A program made the position numbers and the translations under genes. The notes beneath the pieces are model-generated. The model saw only the letters and a program-made list of their open reading frames with translations. It searched no databases and had not been told where the DNA came from. 36,631 nucleotides of DNA from JBHOQX01 sp042408595 (GTDB lineage Bacteria; Chloroflexota; Chloroflexia; Chloroflexales; Roseiflexaceae), in assembly GCA_042408595.1 (NCBI GenBank), contig JBHOQX010000070.1:1-36631 (forward strand), given 5' to 3'. Below are positions 1-8,811 of this stretch, piece after piece (within the stretch, counting starts at the first letter, position 1; each line of letters begins with the position of its first letter).

Positions 1-2
1 TC

Positions 3-344
3 TCACCGCCTCTTGGGCATCCTGCAGGCGCTTCTCGGCCTCCTCCAGCCACTGCCGGGTCAGCGACACCGGCGCCGGCACCGACGGCGACACCCGCACC
101 GGCGCCGACCGCTGCGCCGGGCGCTCCCGCGCGGGTGCGGGTGATCGACACCGGCGGGACGGGCGTGCGCATGCGCGCGCAGCCGAGCGTGCAGCAGGCG
201 CCGATCAAGAATCTGGTCGATGGGACGGTGCTGACGGTGATCGGGCCGGACGCGGCCGGCGATAACATGACCTGGAAGCACGTACGCGACCCGGAGGGCG
301 CCGAGGGCTGGGTGGCGGTACAGTTCCTGGAGCCGGCGCCGTAG
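3..344 (+). CDS. C-terminal part of an SH3-domain protein (5' end outside window)
   Basis: The frame is open from the left edge of the window, so only the end of the protein is seen. The first roughly 45 residues are a proline/alanine/threonine-rich linker of the kind that tethers extracellular domains. The last 70 residues, from VIDTGGTGVRMRAQPS to GWVAVQFLEPAP, have the pattern of a bacterial SH3 (SH3b) domain: a small beta barrel that usually binds cell-wall peptides. The stop lies 17 bases before the LysM deacetylase on the same strand, so the two are probably co-transcribed and both act at the envelope. Domain identity is by motif only; what the missing N-terminus carries is unknown. Confidence 0.75.
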   Translation, partial: SPPLGHPAGASRPPPATAGSATPAPAPTATPAPAPTAAPGAPARVRVIDTGGTGVRMRAQPSVQQAPIKNLVDGTVLTVIGPDAAGDNMTWKHVRDPEGAEGWVAVQFLEPAP

Positions 345-361
345 GGCGCCGAAACGTCGCT

Positions 362-1531
362 ATGCAACCGGAGACGCCGCACCGCGGTACGAGCCTGGCG
401 CTGCTGGCGCTCACCCTGATCACAGGGATGGCGCTCGGCTGGCTCCTGCGCGACGTGGTGGCCGGCCCCGCGCTGGCGCCAGGCCGCGCCGCGCCGACCT
501 CCGGCCTGGCCCCTACGGGGGACCGCCGGGACGAAGGCGCCGCGCTGTCCACCGCCACTGCGCCCGCGCCGACCGACGTGCCGATGATCGCGCCGGAAGC
601 TACCAGATCGTCAACGGGCATGCCCGCGCCGACCAGCACGGAGGAGCCGACAAGCAGACCTGCGCCAACCGCCACGTTTGCTCCAGCAGGAACGGCGGCC
701 CCGTCCGCGCCAACGCCGACGGCGATGAGTGAGCTGGCCGGCTATCTCGGGCATGTCGTGAGCGAGGGCGAGACGCTGGCGCGGATCGCCGAGGCTGGCG
801 GGAGCACGGCGGCCGAGATTACCTGGTACAACCGGCTGTCTGGCGAGCCGCCGCCGGGCCGCCCGCTGATCGTGCCGCGGCTGGCCGGGCGCGCCAGCAC
901 GCTGCCCGATGCAGTGCTCCTGGTGCGGCGCGGCACGGCGTCCCGGCCGTGGGTGGCGCTCACGTTGGACGCTGGGGCCGGCGCCGCGCCGACCGGGCGG
1001 ATGCTGCAGGCGCTGCGCGAACGCACGATTCGCATCACCTTCTTCCTCACCGGTAGGTGGATCCGTGAGAATCCCGACCTGACCCGGCAGATCGTCGCGG
1101 ACGGCCATGAGATCGCCAACCATACTTTTAGTCACCCGGACCTGACCCGCCTCGGCACGGCGGCCGTGCAGCAGGAGCTGGCCGAGGCCGAGGCGGCCCT
1201 CCACGCGGTGGCGCCGGGGGCGAGCATGCGCCCGCTGTTTCGCCCACCGTACGGGGCCTACGACGAGCGTGTGCTACGCACGGCTACCGCCGCCGGCTAC
1301 CTGCCGGTGTACTGGACACTCGATAGCCTCGACTCGGTGGGGGAGCCGAAGACACCCGAATTCCTGCTGGAGCGGGTGACCGCCAAACTGCCGCCGGCGC
1401 AGCTGCGCGGGGCGATCATCCTGGCGCATTGCGGCAGCGAGCCGACCGCCGCGGCGCTGCCGGCGATCCTGGATCGGTTCGCGGCGATGGGGCTTGAGGT
1501 GCGGACGGTCTCGGAGGTGTTGAACGGGTGA
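362..1531 (+). CDS. LysM-containing polysaccharide deacetylase (NodB / CE4 family)
   Basis: A 389-residue protein with an N-terminal membrane anchor (about residues 10-30), a long Pro/Thr/Ala-rich linker (about 35-125), a LysM peptidoglycan-binding motif starting HVVSEGETLARIA (about 130-175) and a NodB deacetylase domain to the end. NodB motifs are visible: TLDAG in place of TFDDG, HTFSHPD (metal-binding His pair), RPPYGAYD, a WTLDSLDS strand and ILAHCG near the C-terminus. CE4 enzymes remove N-acetyl groups from peptidoglycan or other polysaccharides. The second Asp of motif 1, normally a metal ligand, is Ala here; this TFDAG-like variant is known in some family members, so activity is likely but not certain. 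The ATG has no strong ribosome-binding site. It follows an SH3 protein by 17 bases. Confidence 0.9.
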   Translation: MQPETPHRGTSLALLALTLITGMALGWLLRDVVAGPALAPGRAAPTSGLAPTGDRRDEGAALSTATAPAPTDVPMIAPEATRSSTGMPAPTSTEEPTSRPAPTATFAPAGTAAPSAPTPTAMSELAGYLGHVVSEGETLARIAEAGGSTAAEITWYNRLSGEPPPGRPLIVPRLAGRASTLPDAVLLVRRGTASRPWVALTLDAGAGAAPTGRMLQALRERTIRITFFLTGRWIRENPDLTRQIVADGHEIANHTFSHPDLTRLGTAAVQQELAEAEAALHAVAPGASMRPLFRPPYGAYDERVLRTATAAGYLPVYWTLDSLDSVGEPKTPEFLLERVTAKLPPAQLRGAIILAHCGSEPTAAALPAILDRFAAMGLEVRTVSEVLNG

Positions 1532-1546
1532 GCGCGGCCCTACCCA

Positions 1547-2497
1547 TCAGCGCCATGCATCCATTGTTTTGTCGAACAGATCGGTTTCCAGTGGCGCGCC
1601 GGGTGACCAGGGCGGGTGGACGCGGGTGAAGCGCTCCGCGCCGGTGAGCCACCGCTGCAGGAAGCGCGGCAGTCGCTCCAGCCCGCGCGACGGGTCGTAC
1701 TGGCTGCGGTGGCAACGGCGGGCGGCAGCGGCGTCTGCCAGCCAGGGGCGGGTGTCGATCACGGTCGTGGTCGGCGTGACCGCCTCGGCGATGCGCAACA
1801 GGTCCATGTCGGCGTTCCGCCCGAGGCGGCGAGGGTCACGGCGCAGCAGGCGCATAGCGGCGATGCTCAGGCGCAGCGGGCGGGGATCGAAGGTGGTGTA
1901 GTACAGCCGTGCCGGCTGGTACGGCGCGAGGCCGGCAGCGAGGTGCTCCGGCGCATAGGCCGGGTCGCCGGCGGCGGTGAAGGCAGCGCGCGTCGCCCGG
2001 TGGATGGCGATATGGTCCGGGTGGCCGTAGCCCCCGTAGGGGTTGAACGTCACGACCGTCTGTGGCCGCACGGCGCGAATGATCGCCGCCACCTGGGCGG
2101 CGACACGCGTCGGCGGAGCCTGCGCGAGGGCGTCCGGGTGGGTGTTGTCCGGTGCGCCGGCCATCCCCGAGTCGCGCCAGCCGAGGTAGTGGACGGCGGC
2201 CAGGCCGAGCGCGCGGGCGGCACACGACAATTCGGCGGTGCGCAGCGCTGCGGTGCTGCTAACGCCGGTCAGCAGCGCCGGGTCGACCGAGCCACACTCG
2301 CCGCGGGTGGCGCAGGCATAGTGCACCGCCGCGCCCGCCGCGACAGCGCGCAGGATCGTGCCGGCGTTGCTGAAGCTCTCGTCGTCTGGGTGGGCGAAGA
2401 CAAACAGCAGGCGGCGCGACGCCGCGATCGGGCGAAGCCAATCGCTGGTGATGCCGAAGGGCGCGAGAGAGGGGAGGCTGGCGGGGATGGGCGTCAT
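1547..2497 (-). CDS. PIG-L family deacetylase (LmbE-like, Mca/MshB-related)
   Basis: A 316-residue zinc-dependent N-deacetylase. The family signature AHPDDE is at residues 35-40 and the second metal motif GHPDH at 158-162, both intact, preceded by the NPYGGY strand typical of the MshB/mycothiol-conjugate-amidase branch. Members remove acetyl groups from GlcNAc-type substrates or cleave thiol-sugar conjugates; the substrate here cannot be read from sequence. The start ATG overlaps the stop of the upstream NUDIX gene by four bases (ATGA), so translation is coupled and the two form an operon. Two tandem GNAT proteins elsewhere in the window resemble mycothiol synthase in architecture, but no other mycothiol gene is present. 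Confidence 0.9.
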   Translation of the reverse strand: MTPIPASLPSLAPFGITSDWLRPIAASRRLLFVFAHPDDESFSNAGTILRAVAAGAAVHYACATRGECGSVDPALLTGVSSTAALRTAELSCAARALGLAAVHYLGWRDSGMAGAPDNTHPDALAQAPPTRVAAQVAAIIRAVRPQTVVTFNPYGGYGHPDHIAIHRATRAAFTAAGDPAYAPEHLAAGLAPYQPARLYYTTFDPRPLRLSIAAMRLLRRDPRRLGRNADMDLLRIAEAVTPTTTVIDTRPWLADAAAARRCHRSQYDPSRGLERLPRFLQRWLTGAERFTRVHPPWSPGAPLETDLFDKTMDAWR

Positions 2498-2940
2498 GCG
2501 ACGGCCGGCACGCGCAGCAGGTCCACGGCTCGCTGGGCGACTTTGCGCACCCGGCCGCGGCGGATGCGACGCAGGGCGGCCCGTGCGCCGAACCAGCGCG
2601 CCTGGGCGATGCGCTCGCGGCGGCTCGGGCGCACCGCGCCGCGCTCCGCGCGGATGAGGTAGTAGGTGACAATCTTGCAGCGCGGCTTCCCATGCTTGTA
2701 CACGGTATAGCTCACCTGCCGCACTGCCGCGCCGACCGGCCCCTCGATCCCGGTCTCTTCCTCGATCTCACGCGCCACGGCCTGTTCGTCGGTCTCGTCG
2801 CCTTCGACGTGGCCCTTAGGCAGTGTCCAATAGCCGCCGCGTTTCTTGATCAGCAGAAACTCGGGCTCAGCGCCACTGAAGCGATAGACGACGCCGCCGA
2901 CGGCATGGATCGGTTGTGACTGCTGCGGTGTGTCCGCCAT
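2494..2940 (-). CDS. NUDIX hydrolase
   Basis: A 148-residue NUDIX protein. The complete Nudix box (G-x5-E-x7-RE-x2-EE-x-G) runs from residue 43 to 65, beginning GHVEGDE and ending EETGI. The preceding WTLPKG and the small size resemble the Ap4A / diadenosine polyphosphate hydrolase branch, but substrate assignment is inference. I chose the ATG at 2940 over upstream in-frame starts because a GGAGGA ribosome-binding site lies seven bases before it and homology begins shortly after (HAVGGVVYR). It is the first gene of an operon with the PIG-L deacetylase, reading from the promoter at 2967-2996. Confidence 0.9.
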   Translation of the reverse strand: MADTPQQSQPIHAVGGVVYRFSGAEPEFLLIKKRGGYWTLPKGHVEGDETDEQAVAREIEEETGIEGPVGAAVRQVSYTVYKHGKPRCKIVTYYLIRAERGAVRPSRRERIAQARWFGARAALRRIRRGRVRKVAQRAVDLLRVPAVA

Positions 2941-2961
2941 GGTGTCCTCCCAGCGCGCACC

Positions 2962-2996
2962 GTACCATGGTACAATAACGACGAATTGTCTGTCAA
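2962..2996 (-). promoter_or_regulatory. Promoter of the NUDIX/PIG-L operon with a palindrome over the -10
   Basis: On the minus strand TTGACA (2991-2996) is followed after 18 bases by TACCAT (2967-2972), a plausible sigma70-type promoter. The -10 is embedded in a perfect 12-base palindrome, GTACCATGGTAC (2962-2973), which could be a repressor operator. The gene starts about 20 bases downstream. Confidence 0.55.
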
Positions 2997-3013
2997 CGTT
3001 GCTCCCGTCATTT

Positions 3014-3160
3014 ATAGGACGCACGTGGTCGCCCGCACCGGGGGAGGTGTGGGGCCTGCGGCCCGCCACGGAGTTCTCCTGCGCGCGCCCAAGAAGGTAG
3101 ATGGTGTCCTGGAGGGACGCCGCCCTGCACATCTCCCCACTGCGTACGTCCTGCCACTCA
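3014..3160 (-). repeat. Interspersed repeat, family 1, inverted copy
   Basis: Read on the minus strand, positions 3067 down to 3014 closely match the module at 15738-15793 (starting GGCGGGCCGCAGGCCC, then CACCTCCC and CGGTGCGG) and the one at 20986-21040. The rest, up to about 3160, resembles 20905-20985. The repeat fills the spacer between the divergent NUDIX operon and the subtilase gene and would lie in the subtilase 5' leader. Confidence 0.65.
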
Positions 3161-3168
3161 ATCGTGCC

Positions 3169-5304
3169 ATGCCGCATTTGTCATGCCCACGTCGCGCGCT
3201 GATCCTGTGCTTTCGTCTCCTGCTTCTGCTCGGCATGCTCGCCGCCGGCCCTGCTGCGCCGCCGCCCGCCCGCGCTGTGGGCGACGAACTACCCGGCGAG
3301 GTGCTGCTGCGGCTGCGCCCGGGTTTGTCGCTCGATGCCCGCGCCCGCGCCGCCGGCCCAGAGAGCGCTCCGCTTGACCGCCTGCTGCGGTCGCTTGGGG
3401 CGGGGGCCGCTGCGCCGATCTCCCCCGGGACGTGGCGGCTGCGCCTTGCCGCCGATCCGACCGATGCCGCCCGGCGCCTCGCCGCCGTGCCCGCAGTGGT
3501 CTACGCCGAGCCGAACCACGTGCGGGCCGCCTTTCGTGAGGCAAACGACACGCTCTTTCCACGCCAGACGGCGCTGCGCGACATTCACGCCCCGGAGGCG
3601 TGGGACATCACCACCGGCGGGGCGATCCCGATCGCCATCCTGGACACTGGCGTCTCGCCAACCCATCTCGACCTGAAGCGCAAGCTGATCCCGGGCTACA
3701 ACACGCTTGAGGGCAACGACAACACCCGCGATGACGAAGGCCACGGCACGCACATGGCTGGGGTGGCGGCGGCGGAGAGCGATAACGGCATGGGGGTGGC
3801 CGGCGTCTGCTGGGGCTGCCTGATCATGCCGATCAAGGCGCTGAACCGGCGTGGCCAGGGGAACGATGCCAGCATCGCCGAAGGCATCCGCTGGGCGGCC
3901 GACCATGGCGCACGGATCATCAGCCTCAGCCTGGGCGGGCGCACCGACTCGCAGACGCTTCGTGAGGCGGTCGAGTACGCCCGTGGGCGTGGCGTGCTGC
4001 TGGTGGCGGCGACCGGCAATGGCCAGCAGCGCGGCAATTTGCCGAATTACCCGGCAGCCTATCCCGGCGTGCTGGCGGTCGCGGCGACGACCTCCGACGA
4101 TCAGCCGGCGCCGTTCTCGACCAGCGGCGACTTCGTCGCTCTCGCCGCGCCGGGCGTTGGGGTGTTGAGCACGCTCTGGATCCCGCTGGTGGGCGACGAC
4201 TACGGCGCGATCGACGGCACCTCGCCGGCGGCGCCGCACGTCGCCGGCGCCGCCGCGCTGGTCTGGTCGGTCCGCCCGGAGCTGACGCCCGACCAGGTGG
4301 CCGAGGTGCTGAAGCTGGGCGCGGACGATATCGCGGCGCCGGGGCGCGACCGCGAGACCGGCTATGGCCGGCTGAATGTCGCCCGGGCGCTGGCGGTCGC
4401 CAGCGACCCGGCGCTGCTCACCCGCTCCGCCATCCAGGGGACGGTCGCGGGCGCGCCGCTCGAGGCGGTCACGATCACTCTGAGCGATGGACGGACGGCC
4501 CGACCCGATGCCAGCGGCGCGTTTCGTTTCGACGGGCTGGCCCCCGGCAGCTACACCGTGACGGCGACCGGCCCGGACGGGCAGACGCGCGCGGCGCAGG
4601 CGTCGGTCACCGGGACGGCGCTGAGCATGGCGACCGTGCGGCTGAGTTTTGCCCCGCCGCCGGCAGACGCGTTCGCCCCGGTCGGCCCGCCCGCCGATCC
4701 GGCCGTGGCCTACTTCCCCGAGACCGGCCACACGCTGCGCGGCGCGTTCCGCCGCTTCTGGGAGCAGAACGGCGGGCTGCCGGTGTTCGGCTACCCGATC
4801 AGCGAAGAGCTGACCGAGCGCGGCGAGGGCGGGCGCGATTACGTGGTGCAGTATTTCGAGCGCCACCGGTTTGAGTACCACCCGGAGAATGCCCCGCCGT
4901 ATGATGTGCTGCTGGCGCGGATGGGCGACGCGGCGCTGCGGCAGAGCGGGATCGACTGGTTCAGCCTCCCGCGGGCCGCGCCGCAGCCCGGCTGCCTGTA
5001 CTTCGCCGAAACCGGGCACAATGTCTGCGGCGCGTTTCTGCGCTACTGGCGGACGCACGGCCTGCAGATCGACGGCCGGCGCGGCGTCACGGCGGCGGAG
5101 AGCCTGGCGCTGTTCGGGCTCCCGCTCACCGAGGCGCAGCTCGAATTCCAGGCGGACGGGCAGACGCGCGTCGTGCAGTGGTTCGAGCGCGCGCGTTTCG
5201 AGAGCCACGACCGCGGCGTGCTGCTCGGCTTGCTTGGCAGTGAACTGGTGCAGGGGTTGGCAGCCCAGAGGGCCGTGTTCAGCTCATCTTTCAGCATTCG
5301 ATAA
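3169..5304 (+). CDS. Secreted subtilisin-like serine protease with ETGH repeats
   Basis: A 711-residue S8 protease. Residues 1-36 form a signal peptide (arginines, then a leucine-rich core, ending ARA). Residues 40-120 look like an inhibitor-type propeptide. The catalytic triad is Asp159 (ILDTG), His192 (GHGTH) and Ser352 (GTSPAAPHVAG), with oxyanion Asn284. After the protease come a carboxypeptidase-regulatory-like beta domain (about 375-445) and two copies of a roughly 75-residue module (YFPETGH... and YFAETGH..., each ending VQ-FER-RFE-H), a module common in extracellular Chloroflexota proteins. ATG at 3169 was chosen because the signal peptide starts there; the frame is open upstream through repeat sequence. 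Its stop touches the convergent PurD-like gene with no spacer and no terminator. Confidence 0.93.
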   Translation: MPHLSCPRRALILCFRLLLLLGMLAAGPAAPPPARAVGDELPGEVLLRLRPGLSLDARARAAGPESAPLDRLLRSLGAGAAAPISPGTWRLRLAADPTDAARRLAAVPAVVYAEPNHVRAAFREANDTLFPRQTALRDIHAPEAWDITTGGAIPIAILDTGVSPTHLDLKRKLIPGYNTLEGNDNTRDDEGHGTHMAGVAAAESDNGMGVAGVCWGCLIMPIKALNRRGQGNDASIAEGIRWAADHGARIISLSLGGRTDSQTLREAVEYARGRGVLLVAATGNGQQRGNLPNYPAAYPGVLAVAATTSDDQPAPFSTSGDFVALAAPGVGVLSTLWIPLVGDDYGAIDGTSPAAPHVAGAAALVWSVRPELTPDQVAEVLKLGADDIAAPGRDRETGYGRLNVARALAVASDPALLTRSAIQGTVAGAPLEAVTITLSDGRTARPDASGAFRFDGLAPGSYTVTATGPDGQTRAAQASVTGTALSMATVRLSFAPPPADAFAPVGPPADPAVAYFPETGHTLRGAFRRFWEQNGGLPVFGYPISEELTERGEGGRDYVVQYFERHRFEYHPENAPPYDVLLARMGDAALRQSGIDWFSLPRAAPQPGCLYFAETGHNVCGAFLRYWRTHGLQIDGRRGVTAAESLALFGLPLTEAQLEFQADGQTRVVQWFERARFESHDRGVLLGLLGSELVQGLAAQRAVFSSSFSIR

Positions 5305-6648
5305 TCACCCAAACTCTTTCGCCCCGATGTCCTCGCGGAACATGCGCCCGTCGAAGCTGATGCGCCCGGCGTTGGCCAGCGCCCGCTCACGCGCCTCAGC
5401 CAGGGTTGCCCCGGACGCGACCACCGTGATCGCCAGGCCCCCGGTGGCCCGTATCCCCGCGGCGGCCGGCCCGCCGCTGAACAGCCCGCCGGAGAGCGGC
5501 AGCCCGCGCCGCCCGGCGGCGGCGCGTGGCGTGTACTGGAAGCCGGCCGGGTTCTCGGTGGCGCTGTGGAACGCCATCACGCCGGGATCGAGCGTGTCCA
5601 GCCCGTGAATGGTGCCGCCCGACGGCGCGTAGCTCGGGTAGCCGCGGGTGTACAGCCCGATGCCCACCGTCGGCCGGGGCGACCAGCGCGGCGGCGGCAT
5701 GTCGTGCAGGCGCTGGGCGATCATCGCCTGCACCCACGGCAGCAGGTCGTCCTCGAGGCGTGGCAGGACAACCTGGGCCTCGCCCTCGCGCATGCTTGAG
5801 CGAATGGCGATCAGGCGCGGCCCGTCGCGCCCGATCACGCAATCGGCGGACAGAATCCCCCAATACGGCAGTCCATCAGCGGCCAGCGCCGCCATCAGCG
5901 GGCGGATAAACTTCGCCAGCAGGTACTCCGTCAGCCGGCGGGCGTACTCCGACTCGCCGGTGTGTGCGCCGATGCCGCGCGCGGCTGGCCCGGCATCGTC
6001 CGGCGTGACGCGGTCGTACAGGCGTGTTGCGAGGAGCGGCACCGCGGTGCGGCCGTCGGTGAAGGCCGAGAGCACCACGCGCGGGCCGGCAATGAACTGC
6101 TCGATCACCACGCCCTCGCTCTCGACATCCACCGGGCGCAGCGCGAAGAGTTCGCGCAGGCCGGCGAGCGCGGCGTACCGGTCGTGAAACACGGCCTCGC
6201 CGCCGGCCGGGTGGTCGGCCTTGATGATCACTGGGAGCGGGAGGGTGGCGAGATACCGCTCGGCGGTCGGCAGGTCGGTGAAGGGGCGGCCCACGGGCGT
6301 AGGCAGCCCGTGGCGCAGCATAAACGCCTTGGCGCGGCAGCGGCTGCGCTCCAGCGCGGCGGAGCGCTGCGAGGGGCCACAGACGCTGATCTGCAGCGAG
6401 ATCACCTCGTCCACCAGCCCGGCCTGTACAGGTGTGCTGCCCGCCGGGATGATGATGTCGAACCCCTCGTCGAACCCCCAGCGGGCGATCGCCGCTGCGT
6501 CGGCCAGCGGCAGGTCAGCGCACGGGACGAGCTGGCCAGCGCCGCCGTTACCGGGCGCGCAGACGACCTCCTGCGCCAGCGGGCTGTTGAACAGCTTCCA
6601 GACCAGGGTATGGGCGCGGCCATCGGCGCCGAGGATGAGCAGTTTCAT
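5305..6648 (-). CDS. PurD-like ATP-grasp protein lacking conserved GAR-synthetase residues
   Basis: A 447-residue protein that aligns end to end with phosphoribosylamine-glycine ligase: N-terminal MKLLILGADGRAHTLVWKL, APGNGG, an ATP-grasp core (IIKAD, VIEQFI, GILSAD, QVVLPRLEDDL) and a C-terminal ATGGLAITV / FREDIG domain. However, the metal-binding segment E-F-N-x-R-F-G-D-P-E is replaced by AIRSSMREGE (about residues 281-290), the QDHKR/NTGGMGAYSP stretch by TRLYDRV...ARGIGAHTG (about 208-231), and the VGPE loop by IPAGS. The protein is otherwise full length with no stop or frameshift, so it is probably a divergent paralogue with a changed or lost activity rather than the purine enzyme. The ATG at 6648 fits the Rossmann start. 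No other purine gene is nearby. Confidence 0.8.
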   Translation of the reverse strand: MKLLILGADGRAHTLVWKLFNSPLAQEVVCAPGNGGAGQLVPCADLPLADAAAIARWGFDEGFDIIIPAGSTPVQAGLVDEVISLQISVCGPSQRSAALERSRCRAKAFMLRHGLPTPVGRPFTDLPTAERYLATLPLPVIIKADHPAGGEAVFHDRYAALAGLRELFALRPVDVESEGVVIEQFIAGPRVVLSAFTDGRTAVPLLATRLYDRVTPDDAGPAARGIGAHTGESEYARRLTEYLLAKFIRPLMAALAADGLPYWGILSADCVIGRDGPRLIAIRSSMREGEAQVVLPRLEDDLLPWVQAMIAQRLHDMPPPRWSPRPTVGIGLYTRGYPSYAPSGGTIHGLDTLDPGVMAFHSATENPAGFQYTPRAAAGRRGLPLSGGLFSGGPAAAGIRATGGLAITVVASGATLAEARERALANAGRISFDGRMFREDIGAKEFG

Positions 6649-6692
6649 GGCGGAAAGGTATAACGTGGCCGGTCGATGACCAGCGTGCCGCA

Positions 6693-6701
6693 AGTATAGC
6701 A
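6693..6701 (-). promoter_or_regulatory. Extended -10 promoter of the PurD-like gene
   Basis: Minus-strand TGCTATACT is an extended -10 element about 45 bases before the start codon; no good -35 is visible. The same TGCTATACT or TGCTAnnAT form occurs before four other genes in this window. Confidence 0.45.
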
Positions 6702-6868
6702 TAGGGGAGGCCGGTCGCGACGCGCTCCGTGCTCCGTTCTAAAAGGCTCACGCGTTCGTCTACGGCGGGGGTCTGCCCACGATCGAGCATACCGCTCGGT
6801 CTCCAGAAGTTCTGTGCAGGTACCGAACTGTTTCCTGCCCCCTGCATGCGGCCCGGCACGGCGCATCG

Positions 6869-8575
6869 ATGCGATCCTACCGATGTCTTCCGCACGACGC
6901 GGACGGCACGGGCAACAACCAGGGGGCCGGCTACCACCGGTTGCCCGACAGCGCGGCGGCCCACACCACCGTCGCGACGGTCGAGTATGACCTTAGCAGC
7001 ATGGCGAACCGCGACCAGGTCGACCGGGTGGTCATCCGGGTGTCCGAGAGCTTCTTCGGCGGGGTGGGCCATGCCGGGGCGTATCAGCGCACCCACCTCT
7101 ATGGCATCGATCTGGGGCAGAGCAGCAGCCAGATCGGCGCGAACTGGACGACGACGACCGACGACGCGCTGGGGCGAGCGCGCTTTGTGACCCAGCCGGA
7201 CGGCAGCCGCCGCGAGGATCGGTACAGCGTGACGCATGACACCTCGTTCGGCTGGTTGACGGTGCATGACCGGGTGGACGCCAACCGCCACCGTACCCAG
7301 TGGCGCTCAGACAGCCTCGGACGGCTGCGGCGGGTGGACGAGATCGCCGGCGACTGCGCCACGAGCGGCAGCTACGCCGCGCTGTACCCCTGTGGTGGCG
7401 CGTTCACCACCAACTACAGCGTCGCCAGTTCGACCAGCTACAGCTACGACCTGTTCGACCGGCTCACGCAGGTGGATGATGCGCTAGGCAACCGGACGAC
7501 GCTCGGGTACGACGCGCTCGGGCGCAAGCAGACGATGACCGACCCGGACATGGGGAGCTGGCGGTATGCCTACGACCCGAAAGGCAACCTGGTGCGCCAG
7601 ACCGACGCCAAGGGGCAGCGGCTGTGCTTCGCCTATGACGCGCTCGACCGGCTGACGAGCAAAACCTCCTCGGACGGGACGCCGAGCAGCACCTACCGCT
7701 ACGACAGCGGCACGAACGGCATCGGCCGGCGCACGAGTATGAGCGTGGCTGGCGGGGCGAGCACCAGCTGGACGTACGACGCGCGCGGGCGGGTCACCAG
7801 CGTCAGCCAGACGGTGGTGGGGGTGACGCTTGGCTACCACCAGACTACGACTCGGCCGACCAGGTGACGACGCTGCAATTTGCGGCGGGGGGCGGGCTGC
7901 CGGGTGAAACGCTCACCGCTACCTACGACGCGGCCTCGCGCCCGTACAGCTTGTGCACCACGCTGGGCGGCTGCTTCGTCGCCAGCGCGAGCTACACGGC
8001 GCTGGGCCAGCCGCTGACCTGGAGCCTGGCGAGCGGCCAGATGACGCGGCGCGCGACCTACAGCAGTCCGTTGGCGCGCCTGAGCAGTCTGCGTGTGACC
8101 GGCGGCGCGGGCAGCATCCGCGACCGCGGCTATGGCTACGACGCGGTCGGCAATGTCACCACGATCTGGGACAACTGGCTGGGGCAAACGCTGAGCTTCA
8201 GCTACGACCACCGCGACCGACTGACGCACGCCTGGACGAGCGGGACGACGACCGGGGCCGACGACCAGTGGATGAGCTATGACGCGATTGGCAACCTGAC
8301 CAGCACGGCCGGCGTGGGCAGCAGCTATGGCGCGAGCGGCAACGGGACGGGGGCCGGGCCGCACCCGGCGCGGGTGGTGGGCGGGCTGCCGTACAGCTAC
8401 GCAATAACGGCAACCTCACGGCGCGCAACGAGCTGACGTACACCTGGGACGCCGAGCACCGGCTGACCGGCGCGGCGGGCGAGCGCTACACGTATGATGG
8501 CGACGGCGAGCGGGTGACGCGCACGGCGGGCGGGGTGACGACCGTCGAGCTCGGCGGAGTGCTGGAGCAGGCGGG
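6869..8575 (+). pseudogene. RHS/YD-repeat protein remnant, truncated and frameshifted
   Basis: Repeated YD motifs (YDLFDRLTQVDD, YDALGRKQTM, YDPKGNLVRQTD, YDALDRLTSK, YDHRDRLTHAW, YDAIGNLTST) identify an RHS-type polymorphic-toxin/wall-associated protein. Reading needs three frames: the first is lost near 7845-7852, where the expected tyrosine-aspartate codons continue in another frame after CACCAG; the second is lost near 8401, where one base is missing before CAATAACGGCAACCTC. The last frame gives WDAEHRLTGA and GERYTYDGDGERV, then homology stops at about 8575. Both the N-terminal bulk and the C-terminal core/toxin region are missing. The upstream edge is uncertain because the first 10 residues are not RHS-like. 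Two independent frame breaks plus both-end truncation favour a decayed gene over sequencing error. Confidence 0.75.
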
Positions 8576-8811
8576 CGGCGGGGGGCGGGGGCCGGGCGAC
8601 GTGGCGGCGCCCGCGCGGATCGCCGCCGCCGCGGGCGATCTGAACGCCGCCCGCTGGCCGTGTGCCGCCGACCGGAGGGGGCGACAGCGTGGCCGCTGGG
8701 GGCAGTGTGGCCCGCACCGTCGCCTGCCTGCCGGGATGCTGCCCGGTTGCAGAGCATGGCTGCGAGGCCGTGCGCACGGTAGGGCCTCATCTTCCCCAGG
8801 CCGATAACGGC
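8576..8811. other. GC-rich non-coding stretch after the RHS remnant
   Basis: No convincing gene or RNA. Very G/C-rich with several short self-complementary runs. It may be decayed RHS sequence or another repeat remnant; I could not match it to the other repeats in the window. Confidence 0.4.

Noticed and set aside
1547..2940. Part of a mycothiol pathway (PIG-L deacetylase plus tandem GNATs)
   Set aside because: Architecture fits MshB/MshD loosely, but no MshA or MshC is present and these families are widespread with other roles.
2986..3168. N-terminal extension of the subtilase from TTG at 2986
   Set aside because: The extra 61 residues come from the family 1 repeat and would place the signal peptide internally; ATG at 3169 is far better.
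3289..5208. 639-codon open frame on the minus strand opposite the subtilase
   Set aside because: High GC leaves long antisense frames open; the translation is Arg/Gln/Ala-rich without motifs, and the plus strand has the full catalytic triad and signal peptide.
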